Counted from the first letter of the stretch, positions 18,342-28,384 are shown. The stretch: DNA of 64,000 nt from Aliivibrio_A sp016764915 (GCA_965224595.1 OZ245057.1:1116001-1180000); one strand, 5' to 3'. Numbers and translations are program-made. Notes: a model not told the origin generated them from the sequence alone.

Positions 18342-19502
18342 ATGCGTTTTGCCTTGCATACAGAAAGAATATTTACCTCAAAGGGCATCAATAAAAATCT
18401 ATTTGTCGTCGTTTCAGATGGTAAAGTTGAATTAATCACGGAGACCCGTCCCACTGACTGTGAAGTGATAGAGTTTAAAGAAGAGACATTACTTCCTGGA
18501 TTTATTGATATCCATATACATGGACGTGTTGGTTGCGATGTGATGGACGCTACAGCAGAAGCACTACAAACGATCGCTAATGCATTGCCTCAAACGGGAG
18601 TCATCGCGTGGGTCGGAACAACAGTGACTGCTCCCTGGCCAGATATTTTATCTGCAATTTCTCAAGTTCGTACCTTTACAGAAAATAAACAAATTGAAGG
18701 TGCCGAGTTACTAGGAAGCTTTCTTGAAGGCCCATATTTTACAGAGCGGCATCGCGGCTCACATCCCCCAAGATATTTAAAATCAGCAACAATCTCCGAA
18801 TTGGAAATGTTAACTGAGAAAGGAGGGAGCTCATTACTTCGAGTGGCAATTGCCCCTGAATCGAAAGACGCCATTTCAGCAATTAAGTGGTTGAAGAAAA
18901 ATGAGATTAAATCATCAGTTGCCCATACTAATGCAACATTTGAACAAATAACCCAAGCTTATCATGCTGGTGTAGATTGCGGTGTTCATCTATTTAATGG
19001 CATGAGCGGTTTGCATCATCGTGAACCAGGCTGTGCTGGTGCGGTACTCTATTACGATATGTTGGCGGAGATAATCGCTGATGGTATTCACGTCAGTCCT
19101 GTGATGATGCAGTTGGCTTATCGAATGAAAGGGTATAAGAAAATAGCTTTGATTACTGATTGTATGCGAGCTGGTGGGTTGAAAGATGGAGAGTATCGTC
19201 TAGGTGCTCAAATGGTTAACGTAACCAGTGGTGAAGCAAGAACGGCAGATGGTTCTCTTGCCGGCAGTACTTGCAGTTTAGATCACGCGCTGCGAACCAT
19301 GATTTTTAAAGGTGAAATTCCTGAGTGGGAAGCCGTGCAAATGGCCACTTCAGTGCCTGCAAACTATTTGGGTATTGATGATCGGCTTGGAACAATAGCG
19401 GTGGGCATGGACGCTAGCTTTACTCTCGTAAATAGAGAGTTTGAAGTGCAGAGCACCATGATTAAAGGTGACTGGACTTATCGAACTAACAGTCGTAAGT
19501 AA
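18342..19502 (+). CDS. agaA: N-acetylgalactosamine-6-phosphate deacetylase (AgaA/NagA family)
   Basis: Amidohydrolase-fold enzyme of about 386 residues that removes acetate from GalNAc-6-P (or GlcNAc-6-P). Metal-site motifs are DIHIHGRVGCDVMD, FLEGPYFTERHRGSHPP, SVAHTNATFEQ, GVHLFNGMSGLHHREPG and the catalytic Asp in ALITDCMRAGG. The ATG at 18342 lies 2 bp after agaF with an AAGGTGGG site. It is assigned to GalNAc-6-P rather than GlcNAc-6-P because of the operon context. Its product feeds AgaS. Confidence 0.92.
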   Translation: MRFALHTERIFTSKGINKNLFVVVSDGKVELITETRPTDCEVIEFKEETLLPGFIDIHIHGRVGCDVMDATAEALQTIANALPQTGVIAWVGTTVTAPWPDILSAISQVRTFTENKQIEGAELLGSFLEGPYFTERHRGSHPPRYLKSATISELEMLTEKGGSSLLRVAIAPESKDAISAIKWLKKNEIKSSVAHTNATFEQITQAYHAGVDCGVHLFNGMSGLHHREPGCAGAVLYYDMLAEIIADGIHVSPVMMQLAYRMKGYKKIALITDCMRAGGLKDGEYRLGAQMVNVTSGEARTADGSLAGSTCSLDHALRTMIFKGEIPEWEAVQMATSVPANYLGIDDRLGTIAVGMDASFTLVNREFEVQSTMIKGDWTYRTNSRK

Positions 19503-19517
19503 GTTAAGAGGTTTAAA

Positions 19518-20348
19518 ATGCAAATTCGTCAACCAATTCATAGTACACATGCTAAACAGCTTGATACCGAGCAATTACGTGAACAATTCTTAATTGAAGG
19601 TATGTTCCAAGAAGGTAAGTTAAACTTAACGTACAGTCACATCGATAGAATTATCGTCGGGGGCGTGGTTCCTACATCTCAAACGCTTTTATTAGAAGGC
19701 GGCAAAGAGATTGGTGTGGATTTTTTCCTTCAGCGTCGCGAGTTGGGTGTGATTAACATCGGTGAAGCGGGTTTAGTTATCGTTGATGGTGACACCTTTG
19801 AAATTGGTCCCCGAGAAGCTATCTATATTGGAATGGGGACAAAAGAGGTCTCTTTTGAGAGCTGTGTTGCGGATAAGCCTGCTCGTTTTTATATAAACTG
19901 CGCGCCTGCACACCATTGTTATCCAACTCGTAAAATAATTCGAGAAGAAGCGGCACCTGAAACACTAGGTAGTACAGAAAACGGTAACGTTAGAACCATC
20001 TATAAATATCTTCACCCTGCAGTTTTACCAACATGTCAGTTACTGATGGGGATGACGGAACTTGCGTCTGGTAGTTTGTGGAATACGATGCCATGTCATA
20101 CACATGAACGACGCATGGAAGTCTATCTCTATTTTGATATGACCGACGAGAACATTGTTTTCCATTATATGGGAGAACCACAAGAGACTCGCCATCTAGT
20201 TATTCGAAACGAACAAGCAGTAATAAGCCCTAGTTGGTCAATACATTCGGGTGTGGGCACTGCGCGCTATTCCTTTATTTGGGGAATGGTAGGAGAGAAT
20301 CAAACTTTCCACGATATGGACCATATTCCGATGAATGAACTTAAGTAA
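19518..20348 (+). CDS. kduI: 5-keto-4-deoxyuronate isomerase
   Basis: KduI of 276 residues, a cupin-fold Zn enzyme. It converts 4-deoxy-L-threo-5-hexosulose uronate, released when an unsaturated uronyl residue is cleaved, to 3-deoxy-D-glycero-2,5-hexodiulosonate. Metal-ligand motifs are NCAPAHHCYPTRK, the Glu of SLWNTMPCHTHERRMEVYLYF, and WSIHSGVGT. Placement in an amino-sugar PTS operon ties the uronate half of the disaccharide to this pathway. No kduD partner is seen in the window, and kdgK and eda survive only as remnants at 31036-31317. Confidence 0.95.
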   Translation: MQIRQPIHSTHAKQLDTEQLREQFLIEGMFQEGKLNLTYSHIDRIIVGGVVPTSQTLLLEGGKEIGVDFFLQRRELGVINIGEAGLVIVDGDTFEIGPREAIYIGMGTKEVSFESCVADKPARFYINCAPAHHCYPTRKIIREEAAPETLGSTENGNVRTIYKYLHPAVLPTCQLLMGMTELASGSLWNTMPCHTHERRMEVYLYFDMTDENIVFHYMGEPQETRHLVIRNEQAVISPSWSIHSGVGTARYSFIWGMVGENQTFHDMDHIPMNELK

Positions 20349-20397
20349 TCCATTTTAGCAATAGGAAACAATATGAATATCTTTGAGGGGCATCATA

Positions 20398-21447
20398 ATG
20401 GTAGTTGGTACTAAGAAAGAGGCCTTAGATGCAATGAAACGCGTCTATCGTTTTCAAACAAACAATCAAACCCGTAGTGTTCTTCGCCGTAGTGGTAAAA
20501 CTCGTTTTATTAAAGATACAGATTGGGAAAGAGGTGTCTTCTGGTCTTGTGTCGCGGCAGCATGGAAAGCAACCGATGACAATGAATACCTTGATGGTGT
20601 GATGAACTATACCTTACATACAGGATTTAGGACCGGGCCTAATGCTCGCTTTGCTGATGACCATATTTGTACCCAAGCTTATTTAGATGTGTATCCCGTT
20701 ATCGAACAACCCGAAGCACTAGATTCGACAATTAAGGCATTCGACTTAATGCTCGCGGATCCTAGAGCCGGGCGAGAAGATTGGTGGTGGTGTGACTCTC
20801 TGTTCATGGCACCACCGGCATTTGCTGCATTATCACAACAAACGGGTGATGATAAGTATTTGCATTACATGAATCGTTCATTTTGGGATGCAGTTGAACA
20901 CCTATATGATGTTGAAACAGGGCTGTTTTATCGTGACTCCCGCTATATTCCAGATGAAAATAATAGTGAACTTCGTGAATCTAATGGTAAAAAAGTGTTT
21001 TGGAGTCGTGGCATCGGTTGGGTTTTAGCTGCAATTCCAAGATTGATGGCTAGAATGCCTGAGGACTATCCTGAGCGGGCTAAATATCTTGAACTGTTTA
21101 AAAATCTTGCTAAAGAGATTATTAAATACCAACAATCAGATGGTTTATGGCGAACGAGTCTATTGGATCCCGATAGTTTTCCTGCCCCAGAAAGCAGTGC
21201 GAGTTCTCTGTTCTGTTATGGTCTTGCTTGGGGGGTCAATAATGACGTGTTAGAACGTGATGTCTATTTGCCTGTGATAAAAAAAGCGTGGGTTTCCTTA
21301 CAAGATTGTATCCATGAAAACGGAATGATGGGGTGGGTACAGCTCCCCGCTTTCAACCCAAGGGACGTAAAGTTCGAGCACAATATGGATTATGGTGCTG
21401 GTGCATTCATCTTAGCAGCAACTGAAATAATGAATTTAGTTGAGTAA
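20398..21447 (+). CDS. Unsaturated uronyl hydrolase (GH88/GH105 type)
   Basis: Alpha/alpha-barrel glycoside hydrolase of about 349 residues that removes the 4,5-unsaturated uronic acid from lyase products by hydration. The motif WWWCDSLFMAPPAFAAL carries the putative catalytic Asp and looks more like GH105 than GH88. There is no signal peptide, so it acts in the cytoplasm on an imported disaccharide. The ATG at 20398 is preferred (GAGGGG 7 nt upstream); the in-frame TTG at 20383 overlaps that site. Last gene of the main operon, followed by a terminator. Confidence 0.88.
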   Translation: MVVGTKKEALDAMKRVYRFQTNNQTRSVLRRSGKTRFIKDTDWERGVFWSCVAAAWKATDDNEYLDGVMNYTLHTGFRTGPNARFADDHICTQAYLDVYPVIEQPEALDSTIKAFDLMLADPRAGREDWWWCDSLFMAPPAFAALSQQTGDDKYLHYMNRSFWDAVEHLYDVETGLFYRDSRYIPDENNSELRESNGKKVFWSRGIGWVLAAIPRLMARMPEDYPERAKYLELFKNLAKEIIKYQQSDGLWRTSLLDPDSFPAPESSASSLFCYGLAWGVNNDVLERDVYLPVIKKAWVSLQDCIHENGMMGWVQLPAFNPRDVKFEHNMDYGAGAFILAATEIMNLVE

Positions 21448-21500
21448 TATTAATACGCTCAATTGTATCGATATATAACTTTACAATTACTCTTTTATAT

Positions 21501-21528
21501 AGCCAGTTGATATTCACTGGCTTTTTTT
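21501..21528 (+). terminator. Terminator of the agaR-GH105 operon
   Basis: AGCCAGT (21501-21507) pairs with ACTGGCT (21516-21522) around an 8-nt loop and is followed by a run of T residues. Confidence 0.85.
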
Positions 21529-21567
21529 GACGATTTTACTGTATTTATCAATTAAATGAGGTGAATT

Positions 21568-22134
21568 ATGTCTATTAATGATTTAATGCCAACGTTATGC
21601 GATTACGTTGGTGGTTAATATGCAGTTGGCATAGAGACGCCCGAACACCTATACGGAAAATCACTTTTGCCCCTTATCAGAGGTGAAAAAGTTAATAACT
21701 GGCGTAAAGAAGTGGTTTCAGAGTGGCATACAAACCGTTCAACGACCATTCAGCCAGCTCGAATGATGCGTACAGAAAAATATAAGTACATAGTATATCG
21801 AGAAAATGAAGATGAAGAGTTATATGATTTGGAGAGAGACCCAGGAGAGATGAACAACTTAAGTCGAAATATTCACTACTCCGATATACTTGAAACGATG
21901 AGACAGCAGTTTAAACAATATGTGGCCGAACAAGTGGACCCCTTCTTTACTCAAGAAGCGCTAATAGACCACCGATGGCGACAGCATAAGATAGGCTATC
22001 AACATCATAAAGGAGACTCATCTATTGATCTCTATCTTCGTAATATTCGCCCATTAGAGAATAGCGGTGATGTAAAAGCAGTAGAAAAAGCGAAAAAGAT
22101 GGTGCTTGATCGAGCTAGAAAACAGTGTAACTAA
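21568..22134 (+). pseudogene. C-terminal fragment of a sulfatase
   Basis: Reads SINDLMPTLCDYVGG, then an in-frame TAA at 21616-21618, then continues in the same frame as a typical sulfatase C-terminus (GKSLLPLIRGEKV, RMMRTEKYKYIVYR, EELYDLERDPGEMNNLS). The catalytic Cys-Pro-Ser-Arg half and most of the enzyme are missing. The open part after the stop (21667-22134) has no convincing start. It is a relic of a third sulfatase, lost by deletion and point mutation, lying just after the operon terminator. Confidence 0.88.
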
Positions 22135-22206
22135 GTAATTGTCACATATCTGAAAAATATGCTTATTTTCATTTCTTTGATTAACACTATCCCTATCTGG
22201 CAGAAT

Positions 22207-22239
22207 AAAAGCATCAATAATTAATATTGATGCTTTTTT
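22207..22239. terminator. Bidirectional terminator
   Basis: AAAAGCATCAATA (22207-22219) pairs with TATTGATGCTTTT (22225-22237), flanked by A-run and T-run. It serves the convergent sulfatase remnant and the lyase gene. Confidence 0.8.
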
Positions 22240-22273
22240 AAAAGATTAATAAAGTGGCGTTAATCCAACCCCC

Positions 22274-25200
22274 TTATTTAGTCAACTTAATCTTCATCGG
22301 AGTTGCATCTGTTGTTTTAACTGTAATTTGGGTATTCCCATTCACCCACAGCGTTTTCACCGCTTCGTTTGGTTGAGATATACTCCATTTCCCTTTCACT
22401 GTTATGGTGCTCGATACAGATTGAGAAGGTGAGTAACGCCAAGTCCTACCATATATGCTTACCTCTACTTGATCGCCATTCTCATCAATTTGATCAGGCT
22501 CTGTTCCGGTATAAAACGCCAAATCAGGGTTGACCACACTTAACAATAGAACGGATTGAGATTTGGGTTTCGCTATTATTTGCACTGGACTGTCTGAAGC
22601 TATGACTATTTGATTTGCTGATAAGTTCGTTACTGGCTTGAAAAAGGCATATGCTTCAACATCATTTGCCCAACGAACAGCATGTAACTGTTGATTGTGA
22701 GAAAGAACAGTATAACTAGGAGGGAGATCGTTTTGAGCTTCAATATTGATGGCGTACTCATATTGGCCATCGACGGGTGCTTTTCCGTGGTTAATTACAG
22801 CACTAGCAAATTTCCCTGTGGTCACATTTCCTGAATTTTCCGAGTTTGATTGCTGTTCAATATACTGAAAATTGACAGTTTGATTTTTGCCTGTCTTAAC
22901 AAAGTATTGATTTCCAGCAGCATCTACGAAGTTTACATCGGTAGTGAACACTTCAGTATCACCAAGGGTCTGTATTGATTGTCCGTTGATGGTCACAGGT
23001 TCAAGATTGGGCACTGCAGCTTGAAACAGTGTAGTCTCAGTTTGGTGTTTTGAATCAGTATTTGTTATGCCTGTTCCAAGCGCGACAACACTATTATCAA
23101 AAAAGAAGTAGGATTTTTGAGCATGGAAGTCTTGCTGGTCGTATTTCTTGTGACCTCTTAATTTCATTGCGAACATGGCTATGTTTGTATCTAATGCATT
23201 TGCCCCTGAATAGCGTTCAGTTGAAAGCAACATCTCTTCAATTCCAGCACTAGGAAGTTGAACTATGTTTGCTTTTAGCATTTGATTAGGTAAATGAATA
23301 GTCGTGGTTCCAGGGTAACGATTCCAGTCCCATCCATCGTGGCTAAAGGAGCGATGGTTTAGATCTGAAGGCATGATTTCTAGTTGCCCGTACTGCAGGT
23401 AACGACCATATAGATTACTTGATTGATAGGTTTCATTACCGACAAGGTAACGGCTAAATCCTCGCGCAATTGCTAACCAAGATAGATTAGGATTGATGGG
23501 GCTTCTTCCGCGAGCAATAGCCATGGAAGCATAGTTCATGGCCCACACACCAATCGGTTCTGGTTCGGCATTAATGTTTTGAAAGCTTGGTTTATGAGTA
23601 AGAGATGCAAAGGCTGCAGCGAGTTGAGGATCAACATTGTGCGTGTTATCAGGAGTTCCAGCAAGCGCCATCCATTTAAATGGAGTTGGTGAAATCTTCT
23701 GTTTTCCGTCAGGGTGACGGCCACTAAGTACGATTGGAGTCATTGTCTCTTTGGTATAAATTCGCATTTTAAGAAGAACATTTTTTGCTAATCGATGAGC
23801 TTCATCAGAGAGTTCGAATGGAGAACTGCTTAAACCATATATGGCACCTGATAATCCATTAAAAGCATCCTTACCATAGGCAGGATATAACTGAGAGTGG
23901 TGGAAAACTGATCCATCAGGTTTAAACCCTCCGCCTAAGCCATTTGATGCAAGCAAGGTTTTACTTAGCCATGTTTGCAACTGAGTTAACATCGTGTTTC
24001 GTTCGTTTGAGTTTGGTAATAGAAGAAAGCTCTTTATCATCCATTGTAATTGCGTATTGAGAACATCAACGTTTGCCGCCACAATATCACTTTCTTTTTC
24101 ATATATTCTACCAGTCGCATTGAACCACATCATAGATTGTTGGACAGATTTCAATAAGCCACTGTTTGCCAATAAACGTCGTGCTAAAAACATAGCGTCG
24201 AAATACTCGCGAGTTTGATATCCGACATGAGTAATTATTTGAAATCCAGAGCCAGCCTGCCAGCCTTGATCAAGTGAATAGCGAGTAGCATTGATAAATG
24301 CGGTTTCAAGATCACTTCGTTGTTGAGAACTAAGAGTATTTGAACGCAGATATTTTGCAGTTTTCAGCATTAACTTCCCGAGAGAGCGAATATCTTTTAC
24401 ACGACTAAGCATAAGGTAAGTGCTATCTGACACTATTCCTGTTTTCAAAAAATTTCGTCGTTTTGGATGGTCTAAAGGCACTCCCGAAATTTCGTTGTCA
24501 TCTATGGTGATATTAAATGCTTGATACCCCTTTAGGTTTGACTTGATCTGTTTATCGGTAACCGTTTTATTACTATTAACACCTAAGTGAGTATCGAAAT
24601 TTTGATATATAAGGGCTGTTTCACCATTTGTGTCGTCGAATGCGGTGTCAAAATCAAACGTTGGATGTTGAGCTTTCAGCATCAGGTCATACATCAGAAG
24701 TGCAGTCCAGTTTTTACTCGCCATATTTGAGACGTCTTTATTAACAAATGGTTGCTGATAGTCGGGCGTTGGCCAGCGATTATCTACTGGAACTGACAGC
24801 ATTATTTGATCCAGATATACCTCACCAGATGTGGACGGAGCTCGGACAGTAAGCCTATTCATTTTGTCCTTTGCTTCTCCATTCATGTCGCGAAATGGAA
24901 CTGATATTCCACGCCAACCACTAAAGTTGAGAGAGTAGACAAATGAGGCGTCAATACGGTTATCTGTACCAAATTCAAATGTTAGTTGACCATTTTGTGG
25001 CTCTTTATTGTAAATCCATGCCATGAAGGTTTGCGGGGAGATACTGTTATCATTTTCATGGTAGCCAATCTGTTGATTGAAGATAAGTTCGCTGTTATCT
25101 TCAAACTCCCATTCAAGTGAGTGATTACCATCTTTGAATACCTCATCTTCAATTTCAATTTCTGATTGCTTAGATGCTGAAATATTAGAGGGCAATCCTT

Positions 25201-25321
25201 GTTCGAAGAAATACATATAGCCGCCAGGTTCAGGTAGTGCCTGGCTTGCATGTGAGAGTAAAGATGCACTGCACAATGCACTCACGGTTACTAGCTTAAT
25301 TCCTTTCATTTTACCTTTCAT
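22274..25321 (-). CDS. Polysaccharide lyase family 8, chondroitinase ABC-like
   Basis: Exported 1015-residue lyase that cleaves chondroitin/dermatan sulfate (perhaps hyaluronan) by beta-elimination. A Sec signal peptide (about 1-28, cut near HASQA) is followed by an N-terminal carbohydrate-binding-like beta domain (about 35-190, with SLNFSGWRGISVPF), an alpha/alpha toroid, and C-terminal beta domains. By hand alignment with the Proteus enzyme, His475 matches His501, Tyr482 matches Tyr508 and Arg535 matches Arg560. At the Glu653 position this protein has Asp662 (HDGWDWNR). RBS GGAG suits the first of two close ATGs. Divergent from the sulfatase maturase, with phased CTTTC sites between. Confidence 0.92.
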   Translation of the reverse strand: MKGKMKGIKLVTVSALCSASLLSHASQALPEPGGYMYFFEQGLPSNISASKQSEIEIEDEVFKDGNHSLEWEFEDNSELIFNQQIGYHENDNSISPQTFMAWIYNKEPQNGQLTFEFGTDNRIDASFVYSLNFSGWRGISVPFRDMNGEAKDKMNRLTVRAPSTSGEVYLDQIMLSVPVDNRWPTPDYQQPFVNKDVSNMASKNWTALLMYDLMLKAQHPTFDFDTAFDDTNGETALIYQNFDTHLGVNSNKTVTDKQIKSNLKGYQAFNITIDDNEISGVPLDHPKRRNFLKTGIVSDSTYLMLSRVKDIRSLGKLMLKTAKYLRSNTLSSQQRSDLETAFINATRYSLDQGWQAGSGFQIITHVGYQTREYFDAMFLARRLLANSGLLKSVQQSMMWFNATGRIYEKESDIVAANVDVLNTQLQWMIKSFLLLPNSNERNTMLTQLQTWLSKTLLASNGLGGGFKPDGSVFHHSQLYPAYGKDAFNGLSGAIYGLSSSPFELSDEAHRLAKNVLLKMRIYTKETMTPIVLSGRHPDGKQKISPTPFKWMALAGTPDNTHNVDPQLAAAFASLTHKPSFQNINAEPEPIGVWAMNYASMAIARGRSPINPNLSWLAIARGFSRYLVGNETYQSSNLYGRYLQYGQLEIMPSDLNHRSFSHDGWDWNRYPGTTTIHLPNQMLKANIVQLPSAGIEEMLLSTERYSGANALDTNIAMFAMKLRGHKKYDQQDFHAQKSYFFFDNSVVALGTGITNTDSKHQTETTLFQAAVPNLEPVTINGQSIQTLGDTEVFTTDVNFVDAAGNQYFVKTGKNQTVNFQYIEQQSNSENSGNVTTGKFASAVINHGKAPVDGQYEYAINIEAQNDLPPSYTVLSHNQQLHAVRWANDVEAYAFFKPVTNLSANQIVIASDSPVQIIAKPKSQSVLLLSVVNPDLAFYTGTEPDQIDENGDQVEVSIYGRTWRYSPSQSVSSTITVKGKWSISQPNEAVKTLWVNGNTQITVKTTDATPMKIKLTK

Positions 25322-25516
25322 TTTACTGCTCCTTTTGTATTGATGGTCAAAGAGTAGACAAAACGAGAGAGAATTATTTCGATAAAAGTCACATATTTAA
25401 TTATATTTACTTTCGGTTGCTTTCTTTTGTCTTTGTTATCGTGACGAATCTCTCATTATTCTTTCGTTTGTTTTCGTATATTGTTAGTTAACGTGCAATA
25501 TGGCCAAGGTGAAGTG
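25322..25516. promoter_or_regulatory. Divergent promoter region with AgaR-like sites, lyase / maturase
   Basis: CTTTC at 25410 and 25420 and CTTTG at 25431 form one array (10- and 11-bp steps). CTTTC at 25461 and TTTTC at 25471 form another with a 10-bp step; the second resembles the TTTC-RTTTY core reported for E. coli AgaR. A weak CRP-like element (TTCGA-N6-TCACA) lies at 25378-25393. The two units were probably co-regulated with the main operon. Confidence 0.6.
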
Positions 25517-26764
25517 ATGACGACACAGCAAACGAAATCGGCTCAGTTTCATATGATGGCAAAACCGACCAGTTTTCATTGTAATTTGAAATGTGACTAC
25601 TGTTTTTATCTAGAAAAAGAGACAGTAATTCAACCAGAACAATCTACGTTGAGAACCTTGTCGTCAGATACGATGTCTATTGCGATGTTGAAAAAGTACG
25701 TACGGAACTATATTCAGGCCAGTGATTTGGATGAAATTGATTTTTCATGGCAGGGAGGGGAGCCAACGCTGGCAGGTATCGATTTTTATCGGCAAGCTGT
25801 AAAATTTCAACAAATGTATGCCAATGGAAAACGAATAAGTAATAGTTTTCAAACCAATGCCATAGCAATTAATAAGCAGTGGGCAGAGTTTTTTGCGGAA
25901 AATGACTTTTTGATAGGGGTTTCAATAGATGGTGGCGAAGAAGTACACGATAAATATAGAATTTCAGTAAACGGAAAGCCTACATTTGCCAAAGTTAAGC
26001 GCGCAATTGAACTTTTGAATGAACATAACGTTAAATACAATACATTAACGGTTATTAACGATCAAAATTGGAACAAAGGGGCTGAAACCTACCAGATACT
26101 AAAGTCCTTAGGCTCACATCACATGCAATTTATTCCAATTGTTGAAGTCGAAAAGGGTTGTCAGCAATCGACAATCTATCATTACACCCCGACCAAAGAA
26201 TCAAAATTAACGCACTTTTCCGTTCCAGCGCATGGTTACGGTGAGTTTATGAATAACGTGTTCGATGAATGGATTAGGCAAGATGTTGGTGACATATTTG
26301 TACGAATGTTTGACAGTATTTTAGCCATGTGGATGGGGTATCCTGCGACTGTGTGCGTTCAATCCAAAGAGTGTGGACAAGCGATGGTGATTGAAGCTAA
26401 TGGAGATGTATATTCATGCGACCATTATGTCTATCCTGCTAACTGTTTGGGAAATATAACTAAAACTAGCCTGAAACAGTTAGCGCTAAGTAAACAACAG
26501 CAGCGATTTGGCAAAGTAAAGTCGCAGAAATTAACTCGAACATGTACAGAATGTGACGTCTATTCACTCTGTCATGGCGGCTGTCCAAAACATCGAATCG
26601 TTGATGTCTCAGGAGATAAACATAGACAAAATTATCTCTGCCTATCTTATAAGAACATATTTAATCATACCGCACCCGTCATGCATTTGATGGCACAAGC
26701 AATCCAACAGGGTGGAACTGCATTAGATGCAATTCCATTCATCCTTAATTCAAAAGTAAGTTAA
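25517..26764 (+). CDS. Anaerobic sulfatase-maturating radical SAM enzyme (anSME)
   Basis: Radical SAM/SPASM protein of about 415 residues that oxidises the active-site Cys (or Ser) of sulfatases to formylglycine without oxygen. The AdoMet cluster cysteines are C22-x3-C26-x2-C29. C-terminal SPASM cysteines are seen in SKECGQAM, YSCDHYVYPANC and CTECDVYSLCHGGC. The ATG at 25517 follows AAGGTGAAG; the frame is open to 25481. It sits 18 bp before a sulfatase gene and serves both intact sulfatases here, which are Cys-type. Cytoplasmic. Confidence 0.93.
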   Translation: MTTQQTKSAQFHMMAKPTSFHCNLKCDYCFYLEKETVIQPEQSTLRTLSSDTMSIAMLKKYVRNYIQASDLDEIDFSWQGGEPTLAGIDFYRQAVKFQQMYANGKRISNSFQTNAIAINKQWAEFFAENDFLIGVSIDGGEEVHDKYRISVNGKPTFAKVKRAIELLNEHNVKYNTLTVINDQNWNKGAETYQILKSLGSHHMQFIPIVEVEKGCQQSTIYHYTPTKESKLTHFSVPAHGYGEFMNNVFDEWIRQDVGDIFVRMFDSILAMWMGYPATVCVQSKECGQAMVIEANGDVYSCDHYVYPANCLGNITKTSLKQLALSKQQQRFGKVKSQKLTRTCTECDVYSLCHGGCPKHRIVDVSGDKHRQNYLCLSYKNIFNHTAPVMHLMAQAIQQGGTALDAIPFILNSKVS

Positions 26765-26782
26765 TAACTATTAGGAGAAACA

Positions 26783-28384
26783 ATGATGTTGTCTTCACAT
26801 AAAAAGACGGTGGTTGCGTGCTTGGTAACTGCTGCTTGTTTGACCTTGCCTGTAGATGCAGCTAATGCTGTACAACCCAACGTACTTTTAGTCGTGATGG
26901 ATGATTTGGGTACAGGACAATTGAATTTTGCTATGGACAGTTTAGATGCAAGTGAACTTAATAAAAGACCTGTACCAATTCGTTATCAGGGTGATATTAA
27001 TAAAATGATCGATGCCGCAAAGCGTGCAATGCCAAATGTAACTGAATTGGCTAATAACGGCATTAAAATGACAAATGCGTTTGTCGCTCACCCAGTTTGC
27101 GGCCCTTCAAGAGCAGGAATATTTACAGGTAGACACCCAACCAGTTTTGGCACTTATAGCAATGATGATGCGAAACTAGGAATTCCGCTGGATGTAAAAC
27201 TTCTTCCGGAGCTATTTCAACAAAATGGCTATCGAACAGCAACAATTGGTAAATGGCATAATGCAAAAATAGAGAAAAAACTGCGTATAGATAAAGATAA
27301 GCAGACTCGAGATTATCACGATAATCAAGTCACTGTCACATCAAAAGGTTATGGGCCTGAAGAGAGAGGTTTCGACTATTCATACAGCTATTATGCTTCA
27401 GGTGCGGCATTGTGGAATTCACCTGCAATTTGGCAAAATGGCAAAAATGTTACTGCACAAGGTTACCTTACCCATAATTTGACGGATCAAGCTGTAAAAT
27501 TTATTAAAGAGAGTGGGGATAAACCCTTCTTTGTTAATTTAGCGTTCAGTGTCCCGCATATTCCTTTAGAGCAAGCATCTCCTGCAAAATATATGGATAA
27601 ATTTAATACGGGTAATGTTGAGGCAGATAAGTATTTTGCCGCTATTAATGCAGCGGATGAGGGATTAGGAAAAATTGTCGATCTGTTAAAACAGAGAGGC
27701 GAGCTTGAGAACACGATTATTTTCTTCCTTTCAGATAATGGTGCTGTCCACGAATCACCTATGCCTATGAATGGGATGGATAGAGGATTTAAAGGACAAA
27801 TGTATAACGGAGGTGTCCATGTTCCTTTTATTGTGTCATGGCCAAAAAATATACCTGCAGGAACAACAAGTAGTGCACTCATTTCAGCCTTGGATATTTT
27901 ACCAACAGCGTTGAAAGCGGCAGATATCGAGATTCCTGAAACATTGAACGTTGATGGAAAAGATATAATGCCACTGCTTGAAGGAAAAGAGAGTATTTCA
28001 CCGCATAAATATCTTTATTGGGCTGGACCTGGTTCAAGGCACTACAGTACCGAGAATGACCCATTTTGGTATGGGTATTGGAAATGGATCACTTACCAAA
28101 GTAAGGATATCCCTAAAAACCCCAACCTTGAAAAGTTGTCAAAAGGGTCATGGGCAATAAGAGATCAAGAGTGGGGGTTGTATTTTTATGATGACGGTAC
28201 AAATAGTGTGAAATTGTATAATGACAAGTTAGATCCGTCTGAATCAATGGATTTGTCTTCGAAATATCCTGAACGGGTAAAAGTAATGAAAAAAGCATTT
28301 TATGATTGGATAAAAGACAAACCAAAACCAGTTGCATGGGGACAAGATCGATATCATGTGTTAACCGAGTCAGCACTAAATTAA
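26783..28384 (+). CDS. Sulfatase, Cys-type, Sec-exported (GalNAc-sulfatase-like)
   Basis: Arylsulfatase-fold protein of 533 residues with a Sec signal peptide (about 1-27). The formylglycine motif C106-G-P-S-R110 lies in HPVCGPSRAGIFTGRHP. Metal ligands are VVMDDLG near residue 39 and FFLSDNGAVHES. It follows its maturase gene by 18 bp, so the two are co-expressed. It likely desulfates GalNAc-4-sulfate or GalNAc-6-sulfate outside the cytoplasm; the position cannot be read from the sequence. It differs from the Tat-exported sulfatase at 10353 in export route and motif. Confidence 0.92.
   Translation: MMLSSHKKTVVACLVTAACLTLPVDAANAVQPNVLLVVMDDLGTGQLNFAMDSLDASELNKRPVPIRYQGDINKMIDAAKRAMPNVTELANNGIKMTNAFVAHPVCGPSRAGIFTGRHPTSFGTYSNDDAKLGIPLDVKLLPELFQQNGYRTATIGKWHNAKIEKKLRIDKDKQTRDYHDNQVTVTSKGYGPEERGFDYSYSYYASGAALWNSPAIWQNGKNVTAQGYLTHNLTDQAVKFIKESGDKPFFVNLAFSVPHIPLEQASPAKYMDKFNTGNVEADKYFAAINAADEGLGKIVDLLKQRGELENTIIFFLSDNGAVHESPMPMNGMDRGFKGQMYNGGVHVPFIVSWPKNIPAGTTSSALISALDILPTALKAADIEIPETLNVDGKDIMPLLEGKESISPHKYLYWAGPGSRHYSTENDPFWYGYWKWITYQSKDIPKNPNLEKLSKGSWAIRDQEWGLYFYDDGTNSVKLYNDKLDPSESMDLSSKYPERVKVMKKAFYDWIKDKPKPVAWGQDRYHVLTESALN

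Noticed and set aside
20373..20414. Mini-ORF of 13 codons (MNIFEGHHNGSWY) overlapping the GH105 start
   Set aside because: Out of frame with the gene, no special codons and no terminator; probably chance.
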